In this document: positions 33,081-42,391 of the stretch, piece by piece
Position numbering within the stretch: position 1 is the stretch's first letter
Layout: every line of letters begins with the position of its first letter
Assembly (NCBI RefSeq): GCF_900104045.1
Contig: NZ_FNIN01000001.1
Coordinates: forward strand, 1-64,000
From: Desulfonauticus submarinus
Lineage (GTDB): Bacteria; Desulfobacterota; Desulfovibrionia; Desulfovibrionales; Desulfonatronovibrionaceae
Direction: 5' to 3'
Length of the DNA stretch: 64,000 nt
Program-made: the position numbers and the translations under genes
Notes under the pieces: generated by a model
Told to the model about the DNA's origin: nothing
The model's input: only the letters and a program-made list of their open reading frames with translations
Database searches by the model: none

Positions 33081-33584
33081 AAAAGACGAGGTCTTTTATT
33101 AATATTTTTTTATTTTTAAAATTTGAAACTATCTTTTTGTAACTTTTTATAAAAAGATAGTATGCTTTTAAGTGAATACTAAAGTGTGAAAGTGTGAGTT
33201 GGTTGTTGTATATATTGATTTTGTTTAACTTGATATTATGTAGAACAGATAAGTAGGTAATTAAGAACTTTAGACTTTTAGAGTTTATAGCTTAGTTTTT
33301 AATATTTTAATAATTGATCTATAATATTTTATTTTGATATGGAATGGAATTGTTTAAATATATTTTATAGATAAATTAAATTTAAATAAATTTTAAATTA
33401 AATTTTAGTTTAAGGAACTATTATAACTGCGTAGTGTTGTTAAAGTGTAGTACTGTTAAAATAAAGAGAAGAGAACTAAAAGAAAAAAGATAGGTGTGTT
33501 GTTTTGTTTAAAAAAGTATTAACAGGCGATTTAAAAACACTTCTTATATCTAAAAGGATGTAAAAAATAATCTATTTTTATTTT
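33081..33584. other. AT-rich intergenic stretch, no gene seen
   Basis: About 500 bases of very AT-rich sequence between the pilin promoter region and the heptosyltransferase-type gene. The only structure found is a ten-base inverted repeat, CTATCTTTTT at 33129-33138 with its complement at 33151-33160. No open frame with a ribosome binding site was found on either strand. Confidence 0.5.
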
Positions 33585-34613
33585 TTATATTTTATCTTCA
33601 TCTTTATCTTTTTTATGATATAGAGTATAAGTAGCCTCGGAAATTAAAAAAGGAGATATTTTTTTTAGACATTGCAAATTATAAGAGCAAGTAGATGTGC
33701 CATGCAACGAACAAGGACGACACTTAATATTACGTTCTTGAAAAATATGAACATTTTCTCCATAAGGGAAAAATCCCCATTCAGGCACGCTTGGTCCAAA
33801 AAGACAAATTAAAGGTTTATTTAAAGCCCAAGCCATATGCATTGGACCAGAATCTGTGCTTAATACTATCTTAGCTTCATTTAAAAGTGCCAGGGTTTCT
33901 CGAAGAGTTGTTTTATTAGTAAGATTATAAGAATTGTAAACTGGCAGAATTTGTTTTTCTCTTCCTAAAATAATATAAGGGATATGTTTTTTTTCAATAT
34001 AATCTATATATTCTAGCCAATAGTTTTGGGGCCATGTTTTTGTTTTAAAAGATGCATAAGGATGTATTGCCACAAAATTATTTGATTTTAGATGTAATTT
34101 TTTTAATATTTTTTGAGCTTTAATTTTTTCTTTTTGTGTAAGATATATTTTGGGAACAAGAAAAATTTTTTTAGGAATATTGTTTAATGCAAAATAAGTT
34201 AAAGCATATCTTTCTGGAACACTGTAGTTTAATGCTTTAAATTTTATTTTTCCTTTTGATAAAAGAAAAATTCTTCTTTGAAGACTTAACTTAGAATACC
34301 TATATACCTTGCCTTGCCAGAGTAAAGATAAAAAAGATGATCTTAAATTTACGTGTAAGTCTAAAATAGGTATATTTTTATATTTTCTTTTTATTGTTTT
34401 AAATAAATTAAATAATTCAAAAATAGAACTAGTTTCTAAAGTATAAATTTTTTCTATGAAAGGATTGTGAAAAAAAATGGGAGCAAAATTTTTTTTGGTA
34501 ACTATGATGGTTTTTTTATTTTCTATGCGTCCCAAGTATTCGATTAGGCCTGTAGTTAAAATAGTATCTCCAAGAGAGCTAAATCTAATAATAATATAAT
34601 TTTTACTCATCAT
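33585..34613 (-). CDS. glycosyltransferase family 9 (heptosyltransferase-type)
   Basis: 342 residues. GT9 signatures: YIIIRFSSLGDTILTTGLIEYL at the N-terminus, IDLHVNLRSS-like segment (PILDLHVNLRSSFLSLLW), VAIHPYASFKTKTWPQNYW, and LALLNEAKIVLSTDSGPMHMAWALNKPLICLFGPS. These enzymes add heptose from ADP-heptose to the LPS core on the cytoplasmic side. A Cys cluster near the end (CRPCSLHGTSTCSYNLQCL) is common in this family. It overlaps the phosphatase gene by 4 bp, which fits joint work in heptose assembly. Confidence 0.9.
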   Translation of the reverse strand: MMSKNYIIIRFSSLGDTILTTGLIEYLGRIENKKTIIVTKKNFAPIFFHNPFIEKIYTLETSSIFELFNLFKTIKRKYKNIPILDLHVNLRSSFLSLLWQGKVYRYSKLSLQRRIFLLSKGKIKFKALNYSVPERYALTYFALNNIPKKIFLVPKIYLTQKEKIKAQKILKKLHLKSNNFVAIHPYASFKTKTWPQNYWLEYIDYIEKKHIPYIILGREKQILPVYNSYNLTNKTTLRETLALLNEAKIVLSTDSGPMHMAWALNKPLICLFGPSVPEWGFFPYGENVHIFQERNIKCRPCSLHGTSTCSYNLQCLKKISPFLISEATYTLYHKKDKDEDKI

Positions 34614-35209
34614 ACTAATTTAATATCTAAAAGAGCTTGCCAAGCAAAATATAAGTCTTTAGCAATGATAAGTTTTTTGTCATTAAATTTAGTTAGAGTA
34701 TAATTTGAAGTTAAAGCAAAATTATATTTTAAAGCTTCTTTTTTCCCATGACCTGTAAGCAAAAGAATATTCAAGCTAAGTTTTGCGTTATATCCAAATT
34801 TTATATCACATATTTTATCTCCTATCATTATAGTTTTATTTGTATCTAAGTTATATTTATCTTTTATTTTTTCCCATAATCCTATTTTAGGTTTTCTACA
34901 ATTACAATTATCATTTGGAGAATGAGGACAAAATAAATATTCCTGAAATTTTATTTGATGTTTGGCTAAAATTTCATCTATTTTTGATTCTACTAAATAA
35001 TAATCTTTTAAAGAAAAATATCCTCTTCCTATTCCGCTTTGGTTTGTAATTAAGAATAATTTAAGTTGTTTATCAGTCATTTGTTTTAAAGTCGAGATGA
35101 CATGGGGAAGAAATTCTACATCTTCAGGATTATGTAGATAGTGTTTCTCATAAATAATAGTTCCATCTCTATCTAAGAGAATATTTTTGATTTGAGATCG
35201 GTTGTTCAT
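34610..35209 (-). CDS. gmhB: HAD-family heptose bisphosphate phosphatase (GmhB-like)
   Basis: 199 residues. HAD motifs: LLDRDGTIIYE (motif I with the two Asp), LFLITNQSGIGRGYF (motif II) and TIMIGDKICDIKFG (motif IV). The zinc loop CPHSPNDNCNCRKPK is typical for GmhB and the histidinol-phosphatase branch. Removes the C7 phosphate from manno-heptose 1,7-bisphosphate on the way to ADP-heptose. The partner GT9 gene 4 bp overlapped downstream favours GmhB over HisB. Confidence 0.88.
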   Translation of the reverse strand: MNNRSQIKNILLDRDGTIIYEKHYLHNPEDVEFLPHVISTLKQMTDKQLKLFLITNQSGIGRGYFSLKDYYLVESKIDEILAKHQIKFQEYLFCPHSPNDNCNCRKPKIGLWEKIKDKYNLDTNKTIMIGDKICDIKFGYNAKLSLNILLLTGHGKKEALKYNFALTSNYTLTKFNDKKLIIAKDLYFAWQALLDIKLV

Positions 35210-35524
35210 TGTTCTCTAATCCGTTAAAAAGATTTTTATTTCATTTTTTTAATGAATACAAGATTAAACTTAAATGTTAAAAATTTTAATAGATTAACTC
35301 TTTAGTTTTTTAAACTTTTTTTAACTTAATAATTTCAACTAATTGTTTTTATTTGAAAACACAAATTTAACAATAATGTGATTCAAGAATGAGTTACGAT
35401 GTTAGGTTGGGCAAGCTATGGGCTAAATTTTACCTTTAAAGTTTGTATCTTGATAAAGTATGATTTCAACTATATGGATAAAGGAAAAGTTTAATATTTT
35501 GGGGTAAAAATTTTAGGGGGCAAA
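35210..35524. other. intergenic region between divergent genes
   Basis: AT-rich, no gene seen. A possible plus-strand promoter for the PHP gene is TTGATA near 35451 with TATATG at about 35472, but the spacer of 15 bases is short. The last bases carry a purine-rich site (TTAGGGGGCAAA) before ATG 35525. Confidence 0.4.
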
Positions 35525-36184
35525 ATGATAGATTTTCATACTCATACAACATTTAGTGATGGGGAATTAATTCCAGCCGAGTTGATTCGAAGGGCAAAAG
35601 TAGTAGGCTATAAGGGGATAGGAATTAGCGATCATGCGGATCTTTCTAATTTAGAATTTATTATAAAAAGTCTTTTACCTTTAAAAGAACAGTATAGTTG
35701 TCATATGGATATAGAAGTTTTTATTGGAGTTGAACTTACTCATGTTCCTCCTAGTTTGTTAGGAGAAAGCGTTTTTTTGGCAAGAAAATTTGGGGCAGAA
35801 TATGTAGTAGTGCATGGGGAAACCATTGTAGAGCCAGTTGCTAGAGGAACAAATTTGGCCGCTATAGAGGCTGGAGTAGATATTTTAGCGCATCCTGGTC
35901 TTATTACAGAAGAAGAGGTGAAGTTGGCTAAAGAAAACAAAGTTTATTTAGAAATTACTACGCGCAAAGGACACTCTCTTACTAATGGACATGTGGCTAA
36001 ATTAGCCTTAAAATATGGAGCAAAATTGCTCATAAATAATGATGCGCATGCGCCAAGTGACTTAGTTTCTAAGGAAATGAGAGAAAAGATAGGGGTTGGA
36101 TGTGGTCTTTCTAAAAAAGATTTAGATTTTATAGAGAGGAACGCAGAAGAGTTAATGCAAAAAATGTTAAAGAAGAAAATTTAG
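35525..36184 (+). CDS. PHP-domain metal-dependent phosphoesterase
   Basis: 219 residues. PHP metal motifs: MIDFHTHTTFSDGEL (HxH at 4-6), GISDHADLSN, VEVFIGVELTHVPP-like acidic site, VVVHGET, DILAHPGLI and LLINNDAHAP. These bind a trinuclear metal centre and hydrolyse phosphate esters, with the histidinol-phosphatase family (HisK) and YcdX-like proteins as relatives. Without a his gene nearby the substrate is open. It stands upstream of the sirtuin and tolQRAB-pal genes. Confidence 0.87.
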   Translation: MIDFHTHTTFSDGELIPAELIRRAKVVGYKGIGISDHADLSNLEFIIKSLLPLKEQYSCHMDIEVFIGVELTHVPPSLLGESVFLARKFGAEYVVVHGETIVEPVARGTNLAAIEAGVDILAHPGLITEEEVKLAKENKVYLEITTRKGHSLTNGHVAKLALKYGAKLLINNDAHAPSDLVSKEMREKIGVGCGLSKKDLDFIERNAEELMQKMLKKKI

Positions 36185-36247
36185 GAGAAAGAGGTTAAAA
36201 CTGAACTTTAATGTCTTTGAAAGTATAGGAATTTAAGGAATCTAAAT

Positions 36248-37000
36248 ATGGACGAAAAGATTAATAAAGCTGCACAATGGATAAAAGAAGCTAAATATGT
36301 AGTAGCTTTTACTGGAGCGGGCATTTCTGTACCAAGCGGTATCCCAGATTTTAGAAGCCCTGGTGGATTATGGTCTCATTTTGACCCGTGGCAGGTATGT
36401 TCGGACTGGGCATTACAGCACAATCCAAAAGGTGTGTGGGAGTTTTTGTTAGAAGCAGTCTTTATGTTTAATAAAGCCGAACCAAATCCTGCGCATTTAT
36501 CTTTGGCAGAATTGGAAAGAAGAGGTGTTTTAAAGTGTATTATTACTCAAAACATAGATGGTCTTCATCAAAGAGCTGGGTCTAAAAATGTTATAGAGTT
36601 TCATGGTGGATGTACAAAATTTTATTGTAATGATTGTGGTAAAAATTATTCTTTAGAAAACCTTAAAAAGCTGACAAGAGAAAATATTCCCTGGATGTGT
36701 ACTGATTGTGGTTCTATTGTACGGCCAGATATAGTTTTTTTTGGAGAACAAATACCTCCAAGTGCTTTATTTTCTAGTCAAGAGCATTGTTCTAAAGCTG
36801 ATTTAATGTTAATTATTGGAACTTCTGGAGAGGTTGCTCCAGCAAACACTTTACCTACAATAGTTAAACAGAATAGTGGTAAAATTATAGAAATAAATTT
36901 GGGAGAAACAGCATATGAGTCTGTTTCAGATATAAGGTTTAATCGAGGTGCAGAAGAAGTTTTACCTTTAATCGTTTCTAAAATAGGAGGGAAAAATTAA
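36248..37000 (+). CDS. cobB: NAD-dependent protein deacylase of the Sir2 family
   Basis: 250 residues, typical for bacterial sirtuins. NAD site: VVAFTGAGISVPSGIPDFRS; TQNIDGLHQRAGS; catalytic His in EFHGGCTKF; four zinc cysteines (YCNDCG and MCTDCG); DIVFFGE; IGTSGEVAPANTLP; INLGE near the end. Removes acyl groups from lysines using NAD. It ends 1 bp before tolQ, so it may share its transcript. Confidence 0.94.
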   Translation: MDEKINKAAQWIKEAKYVVAFTGAGISVPSGIPDFRSPGGLWSHFDPWQVCSDWALQHNPKGVWEFLLEAVFMFNKAEPNPAHLSLAELERRGVLKCIITQNIDGLHQRAGSKNVIEFHGGCTKFYCNDCGKNYSLENLKKLTRENIPWMCTDCGSIVRPDIVFFGEQIPPSALFSSQEHCSKADLMLIIGTSGEVAPANTLPTIVKQNSGKIIEINLGETAYESVSDIRFNRGAEEVLPLIVSKIGGKN

Positions 37001-37001
37001 A

Positions 37002-37709
37002 ATGGATATTTTTACATCAAATGCAGCTCTTACTCTGGTGGCTAATTCTACATTAGCAGTGAAAATTGTTTTGATTTTATTAGTTCTTATGTCGATTTTT
37101 AGTTGGTCTATTATTTTTAATAAGTTATATATTTTCTTTATTACTAAAAGAGATAATAAAAATTTTGCGCGTTATTTTGAAGACGAGATAGTTGGGTTAA
37201 AAGGATTGGAAGTAAAATTAAATGCGTATAGAAAAAAAGCTTGTGCGAGAGTGATATATGTTGCGTTTAAAGAATTAAAAAGGATAGAACAAACTTCTTT
37301 ACCTTTAAATCTTAAATTAAAAATTTTAGAAGAAAATTTAAAAAGAGCGCTTATAAATGGAAGACAGATTGAATTATCAAATTTAAAAAAGACAATTCCT
37401 TTTTTAGCTACTTGTTCTAATGCGGCTCCTTTTATTGGTTTGTTTGGTACAGTGTGGGGAATTATGCATTCTTTTCATTCTATTGGTTTACAAAAGAGTG
37501 CCTCTTTGGCCACAGTTGCTCCTGGTATTTCAGAGGCGCTTATAGCAACCGCAATTGGTCTAGCTGTGGCTATACCTGCTACTATGGCTTATAATTATTT
37601 TTTAACCAAACTCCAGGATGTGGATAAGGATTTTGATATACTTGGCAATATGTTTTTAAATCTTGTTCAAAGGAATTTAATATTTTTTAAGGAAAAAGAA
37701 GGAGAATAA
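37002..37709 (+). CDS. tolQ: TolQ inner-membrane proton channel subunit
   Basis: 235 residues of the MotA/TolQ/ExbB family. N-terminal span (LAVKIVLILLVLMSIFSWSIIFNKLY), a cytoplasmic helical loop, then two spans within LATCSNAAPFIGLFGTVWGIMHSFHSIG and ISEALIATAIGLAVAIPATMAYNYF. With TolR it uses the proton gradient to drive TolA and keep the outer membrane tied in at division. First of tolQ-tolR-tolA-tolB-pal. Confidence 0.95.
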   Translation: MDIFTSNAALTLVANSTLAVKIVLILLVLMSIFSWSIIFNKLYIFFITKRDNKNFARYFEDEIVGLKGLEVKLNAYRKKACARVIYVAFKELKRIEQTSLPLNLKLKILEENLKRALINGRQIELSNLKKTIPFLATCSNAAPFIGLFGTVWGIMHSFHSIGLQKSASLATVAPGISEALIATAIGLAVAIPATMAYNYFLTKLQDVDKDFDILGNMFLNLVQRNLIFFKEKEGE

Positions 37710-37713
37710 TGAG

Positions 37714-38115
37714 ATGAAGATAGAAGAAAATACTTCTTTTCTTTCAGAAATTAATGTGACTCCTTTTGTTGATGTAATGCTTGTTTTGCTTATTATTTTT
37801 ATGGTTACGGCCCCAATGATGACGCAAGGAGTAGAAGTTAATTTGCCAAAAGCGAAAACAGTAAGCACATTGCCTGAAGAAACTGATAATGTAGTTGTGA
37901 GCTTAAAAAAAGATGGTTTAATTTTTGTGGATACTTATAAAGTGTCATTAGATGAGTTAGAAGATTTTTTAAAAAAACATGCTAAGAATAAAAAAATGAT
38001 TTTTTTAAAAGCTGATAAAGATGTTTCCTATGGGGTAGTAATAGATGTAATGAGTAGAGTAAAATCTGCGGGAATAGATAAACTTGGCGTTATTGTTCAA
38101 AAAGAAGATAAGTAA
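37714..38115 (+). CDS. tolR: TolR inner-membrane protein
   Basis: 133 residues of the ExbD/TolR family. SEINVTPFVDVMLVLLIIFMVTAPMM holds the one membrane helix with the conserved proton-carrying Asp (D in PFVDVML), then a periplasmic domain ending with VIDVMSRVKSAGIDKLGVIV. It follows tolQ by 4 bp, with SD AAGGAGAA. Its stop shares one base with the tolA start. Confidence 0.95.
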   Translation: MKIEENTSFLSEINVTPFVDVMLVLLIIFMVTAPMMTQGVEVNLPKAKTVSTLPEETDNVVVSLKKDGLIFVDTYKVSLDELEDFLKKHAKNKKMIFLKADKDVSYGVVIDVMSRVKSAGIDKLGVIVQKEDK

Positions 38116-38816
38116 TGGGTTTTTTATTCTTTATTTTTTCGCTAATAGTGCATATCTTTTTATTTTTTTCACTTTCCAGTCATTTGGAATTTAATTTAAA
38201 CAAGAATATAAAATATTCTGTTTATAAAGTACAGTTGGTTGAGGTGCGGGTAGCCAAAAAAAGGTCTTTAAATACTTCAAAAAATACTAAAAAAGTAGTT
38301 AAAGATAAGATTATAAAAATTGCAGATAAAAGAATAAAAAAAAATAACAGACATTTAGATAAAAATGCTACAAATAAAAGAAAAGCTGAAGAAGTTGATA
38401 TTAAAGGCATAATTTCTTCTCTTGAAAAAGAAGTTAAAACAAGTCAACAGGTAAATATTGCAGCTAAGGAAATTAAGAATTTGGAGAAAGAGATTGGATA
38501 TTATGGTAATAATACTGGAATAGTGGGTAAAAATGTAGAAGATGAATACGTTTTTATTTGTTCTATAAAAATAAAACAGAATTGGAGAATGCCTTTTTTT
38601 AAATTAGGAGAGCATCTTATTACAGTAGTTGCAATAAAAATTGATAAAACAGGAAAAATTTTGCATGCAGAAATAAAAAAGACTTCTGGGAATAAGTTTT
38701 TTGATGAAACAGCTTTAAAGGCCATTTATTTAACTTCTACTTTACCTCCTCCTCCACAGGGAATTGAAAAAAATGATATAGAAATTATTTTTGATTCAGA
38801 GGAACCTAAAAGATGA
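38115..38816 (+). CDS. tolA: TolA-like energy-transducing protein
   Basis: 233 residues. An N-terminal membrane anchor (LFFIFSLIVHIFLFFSLSSHL) is followed by a Lys-rich helical linker (residues about 40-140) and a C-terminal TonB/TolA-like domain (SIKIKQNWRMPFFKLGEHLITVVAIKIDK, then ETALKAIYLTSTLPPPPQG). TolA spans the periplasm and links TolQR to Pal/TolB. Shorter linker than in E. coli (421 residues). Overlaps tolB by 4 bp. Confidence 0.9.
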   Translation: MGFLFFIFSLIVHIFLFFSLSSHLEFNLNKNIKYSVYKVQLVEVRVAKKRSLNTSKNTKKVVKDKIIKIADKRIKKNNRHLDKNATNKRKAEEVDIKGIISSLEKEVKTSQQVNIAAKEIKNLEKEIGYYGNNTGIVGKNVEDEYVFICSIKIKQNWRMPFFKLGEHLITVVAIKIDKTGKILHAEIKKTSGNKFFDETALKAIYLTSTLPPPPQGIEKNDIEIIFDSEEPKR

Positions 38817-40135
38817 TAAAAAGAAAGAATTTTATTTTTTATTTGTTTTGTTTTTATTTGTTCATTTTTAATAATGTTTATGCTAAATCTTTAAAGATAT
38901 CTATTTATGGACCAGCTCAGCATAAGGTTAATATTTTTGTGGCAGATCCTGTTATTTTGAACAAGTCTGGTGTTATTTCTAATGAGATTGCAAAGTTAAA
39001 GTTAAGTTTTATTAGTAAGTTAAAATTGTTTCCTTTTTTAAATATAGTAAAAAAGGAAAATGTTTTAGATAAAGGGAAAATACAATATATAGATTTACCA
39101 AAATTGGACTTAAAAAAGTTTTTTTTATCTCAAGTAGATATTCTTATTACAATAGGAATTAATTTCAAAGAAAATACTTTAGGTAGGGTAGAGCTTAGAG
39201 CCTTTGATGTTTTTCAAAGAAAAATGTTTTTAGGCCAAGCATTTGAGCTTGAGAATAGTCAACAAATAGAGTTGGTTGTAAGACAATTTAGTGCGGCATT
39301 ATTAAAACAGTTTATAGGAAAAGATGCATTTTTTAAAAATCCAATTGTATTTGTCAGTAAGAGTAAAAATAGCAGTTCTATTTATCAAGTTTTTGCTGAT
39401 GGGTTTGGCTTGAAAAGATTGTTTGAAGTTAAGGGTATTGCTGTAAGTCCTTGTTGGTCTTTTGATGGAAGAAAGATTGTTTTTTCTGTGATTCAAGATA
39501 GACGCCATAAATTAGGTGTTTTTGATCTTGATACTCAAAAGATAAATTATAAAAAGCTTCCTGGAAATACATGTATATCTCCTGTTTTTACTCCTTTTGG
39601 AGATATTGCTGTAAGTTTAGACTTAAATGGAAATCCTGATATTTATCTTTTGGACAAAAATTTTAAAATCAAAAAAACATTGGTAGAGCATTGGGGTATT
39701 GATATTTCTCCTTTTTTTGATAAACAAGGAGATAAAATGGTGTTTACTTCTTCTAGGTTAGGAAATCCTCATATTTTTTTGTGGCAAAAAAATGGAGAAG
39801 AGATTAAGAGAATTACCTATGATGGCAAATATAATACTAGTGCTGTGATAAGTCCTGATGGTAGACTGGTGGTGTTTAGTAGGCTTACGCCAACAGGACA
39901 TAGAATTTTTGTTTATGATTTACTATATGATATAGAAAAACAAATTACTTTTGGCCCTGGTAATGACGAAGAACCTTTTGTGTCTTTAGATGGTTATTTT
40001 GTTGTTTTTGTTTCTAATAGAGATGGGAAGTATAAACTTTATTATACAACTATTAATGGAGATGGTCCTTATTTGATCCCAACAAAAGGAATAGAAGTTT
40101 TTTCACCTGCTTGGAGTTGGGTCAAAGCACATTAG
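38813..40135 (+). CDS. tolB: TolB periplasmic beta-propeller protein
   Basis: 440 residues. Signal peptide (FIFYLFCFYLFIFNNVYA), an N-terminal alpha/beta domain (KISIYGPAQHKVNIFVADP, then LKLSFISKLKLFPFLNIV), and a six-bladed propeller with repeats like GIAVSPCWSFDGRKIVFSV, DISPFFDKQGDKMVFTSS and VISPDGRLVVFSR, plus NRDGKYKLYY. TolB binds Pal and outer-membrane porins. Periplasmic. Confidence 0.95.
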   Translation: MIKRKNFIFYLFCFYLFIFNNVYAKSLKISIYGPAQHKVNIFVADPVILNKSGVISNEIAKLKLSFISKLKLFPFLNIVKKENVLDKGKIQYIDLPKLDLKKFFLSQVDILITIGINFKENTLGRVELRAFDVFQRKMFLGQAFELENSQQIELVVRQFSAALLKQFIGKDAFFKNPIVFVSKSKNSSSIYQVFADGFGLKRLFEVKGIAVSPCWSFDGRKIVFSVIQDRRHKLGVFDLDTQKINYKKLPGNTCISPVFTPFGDIAVSLDLNGNPDIYLLDKNFKIKKTLVEHWGIDISPFFDKQGDKMVFTSSRLGNPHIFLWQKNGEEIKRITYDGKYNTSAVISPDGRLVVFSRLTPTGHRIFVYDLLYDIEKQITFGPGNDEEPFVSLDGYFVVFVSNRDGKYKLYYTTINGDGPYLIPTKGIEVFSPAWSWVKAH

Positions 40136-40172
40136 CTTTTAAATTTTAGAATAAAAATTTGAGGAGGAATTT

Positions 40173-40748
40173 ATGAAAATAAGTAAATTTATTTTAGGTG
40201 TAATAGTAGTTTGTTCTTTATGTTTTTTGGTAAGTTGTGCCAAAAAGAAAATAGCAGCTCCTCATCAATCTTCAGAAGTTAAACAAAAGGTAGAACAGCA
40301 ACAAAAGTATAAAGGATTAGAAGCCTTAAGAGAAAGTAAGGAGCAGAAAGTAAAGTTAAAAGCACAGAATTTACAGCAAAATAATGTAAAGGAAAAAATA
40401 GATGTAAAAAAGGTTCTTGGAGAGAGAATTTATTTTGATTTTGATTCTTATGAATTAAAGCCAGAAGCACGAAAAATTTTACAAGAAAAGGCAAAAATTT
40501 TGAAAATGTATCCAAAGTTGAAAATAGTTATAGAAGGTCATTGTGATGAAAGAGGTACAGAGGAATATAATCTGGCTTTGGGAGAGAAACGAGCTAGAGC
40601 TGCTTATGAATTTCTTATCTTGTTAGGTATTAATGCCAATAGAATGCAAATTGTAAGTTATGGAGAAGAATATCCTTTAGATCCAGCACATAATGAAACT
40701 GCTTGGGCAAAAAATAGAAGAGATGAATTTAAAATTATTGAACAATGA
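40173..40748 (+). CDS. pal: peptidoglycan-associated lipoprotein Pal
   Basis: 191 residues. Lipoprotein signal with lipobox LVSC (Cys 22), a Gln/Lys-rich linker, then an OmpA-like peptidoglycan-binding domain (IYFDFDSYELKPEARKIL, IVIEGHCDERGTEEYNLALGEKRARAA, IVSYGEEYP). It anchors the outer membrane to the cell wall and is the outer partner of TolA/TolB. SD GAGGAGGAA precedes the ATG. Confidence 0.96.
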   Translation: MKISKFILGVIVVCSLCFLVSCAKKKIAAPHQSSEVKQKVEQQQKYKGLEALRESKEQKVKLKAQNLQQNNVKEKIDVKKVLGERIYFDFDSYELKPEARKILQEKAKILKMYPKLKIVIEGHCDERGTEEYNLALGEKRARAAYEFLILLGINANRMQIVSYGEEYPLDPAHNETAWAKNRRDEFKIIEQ

Positions 40749-40765
40749 GGATAAGAGGATAATAT

Positions 40766-41287
40766 ATGGAAGCATTAGAAGCAATTCTTACGAGAAGAAG
40801 TATTCGCAAGTTTAAAAAGACTCCTATTTCTAGAGATATGTTAGAAAAATTATTGCGAGCAGCAATGGCTGCTCCTTCTGCAGATAATGCACAACCATGG
40901 CACTTTATTATTGTAGATGCAGAAGAGTTGCTTAAAAAAGTTCCTAAACTCAATCCATATGCTGCAATGTCTCCAGAGGCTCCTTTAAATATTTTGGTTT
41001 GTGCTAATCTACATAAAGTTAAAAATTCTAATTTTTGGGTCCAAGATATTAGTGCTGCTATTCAAAATCTACTTTTAGCTGCCCATGCCATTGGTTTAGG
41101 AGCAGTATGGACTGGTATATATCCAGTACCAGAACGGGTAGATGGGTTTAAGAAACTTTTTAAGTTGCCAGATTATGTAGTTCCTGTGGCCTTAATACCA
41201 ATAGGTTATCCAGATGAATATAAAGAACCTGAGGACAGATTTGATATTAATAATGTTCATTATAATACCTGGGATGAAGGGTATTAA
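40766..41287 (+). CDS. nitroreductase-family FMN oxidoreductase
   Basis: 173 residues. FMN site: ILTRRSIRKFKKTPISRDMLEKLL, AMAAPSADNAQPWHF, then AIQNLLLAAHAIGLGAVWTGIYP and VALIPIGYPDE. The family uses FMN and NAD(P)H to reduce nitro, quinone or flavin substrates; the natural one is unknown. It begins 17 bp after pal and may be read from the tol transcript. Confidence 0.9.
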   Translation: MEALEAILTRRSIRKFKKTPISRDMLEKLLRAAMAAPSADNAQPWHFIIVDAEELLKKVPKLNPYAAMSPEAPLNILVCANLHKVKNSNFWVQDISAAIQNLLLAAHAIGLGAVWTGIYPVPERVDGFKKLFKLPDYVVPVALIPIGYPDEYKEPEDRFDINNVHYNTWDEGY

Positions 41288-41348
41288 GTGTTAAATAAAG
41301 TAAATTTTTAATAAGTCTTATTAACCCCTAACTTTAAAGGAGGGGAAA

Positions 41349-42389
41349 ATGGCTAGTCTTATCCCCACGCCAGATTTTCTCCAGGTTTCTTTTGGGTGGT
41401 TTCAATTTTTTCTTATTTTAACCTTTATTTTACATTTAATTGTAATGAATATTTTTGTTGGTTGGCTTATTATTACTCTTAGTGAGGAAAGTAAGTCGTA
41501 TCTGTCTGTACCTAACTTTACAAGGACTAAAATGCCGACTTTTTTGGCTTTTACAATTAATTTTGGAGTTGCTCCATTATTATTTTTACAAGTTTTATAT
41601 GGTCAATTTTTATATACATCCTCAGTGTTAATGGGTAATTTTTGGATTAGTATAATTTTTATTTTAATACTAACTTATTATCTAACATATTACTATGATT
41701 TTAAATTTAGTACCTTATCTATATCAAATAGAAAGGTAATATTGTTCCTAGTTTTAATTTGTGTTTTATTTGTAGCCTTCTTATTTGTGAACAATATGAC
41801 TTTAATGTTAAATCCAACAGATTGGTATGTTTTTAGTAAAAATAAAATAGGTAGTATTTTGCATTTAAAAGATCCCACTTTATTTCCCAGATATTTTCAT
41901 TTTTTAATTGCTTCTGTAGCAATTGGAGGTTTGAGCTTAAGTTTTTACGCGTCTTTTAAAAAACACAATAAAGAGATTGTAGAAAAGGGATTGAGGTGGT
42001 TTTTTAATGCAACCATTGTTCAACTTTTTGTTGGATTGTGGTTTATTGTATCTTTGCCAGAACGAGTGATGCTTTCGTTTTTAGGAAAAAATATTTGGGC
42101 AACTTTATTCTTTAGTTTAGCTATGGTTTTGATCTTTTTTGCATTGTTTTTTTCCAAAAGAAAACAATTGAAACCAACAATAACTTCTGTATTTTTATTG
42201 ATAACTTGTATGGTTTTAGTGCGGGATTGGGTGAGGAGAGAATATTTAAAGGAATATTTTAATCCAGCATCTTTACCCTTAAAAACCAACTATTTACCTT
42301 TTATTTTATTTATTTTGTTCTTTGTTTTAACCTTAGGTCTTATTGGTTATATGATTCGTTTATACCTCAAGCCAAATAGAGAGGTGTAG
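41349..42389 (+). CDS. multi-span membrane protein related to CydA-type quinol oxidase subunits
   Basis: 346 residues with about eight hydrophobic spans and almost no soluble part. The first helix (FGWFQFFLILTFILHLIVMNIFVGW) has a His at the place of the haem b595 ligand H19 of E. coli CydA, as does the first helix of the next protein. SD AAAGGAGGGG precedes ATG 41349 and the next gene starts 2 bp after its stop, so they should form one complex. It may bind haem b and quinol; this is inference from the pattern. Confidence 0.65.
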   Translation: MASLIPTPDFLQVSFGWFQFFLILTFILHLIVMNIFVGWLIITLSEESKSYLSVPNFTRTKMPTFLAFTINFGVAPLLFLQVLYGQFLYTSSVLMGNFWISIIFILILTYYLTYYYDFKFSTLSISNRKVILFLVLICVLFVAFLFVNNMTLMLNPTDWYVFSKNKIGSILHLKDPTLFPRYFHFLIASVAIGGLSLSFYASFKKHNKEIVEKGLRWFFNATIVQLFVGLWFIVSLPERVMLSFLGKNIWATLFFSLAMVLIFFALFFSKRKQLKPTITSVFLLITCMVLVRDWVRREYLKEYFNPASLPLKTNYLPFILFILFFVLTLGLIGYMIRLYLKPNREV

Positions 42390-42391
42390 TC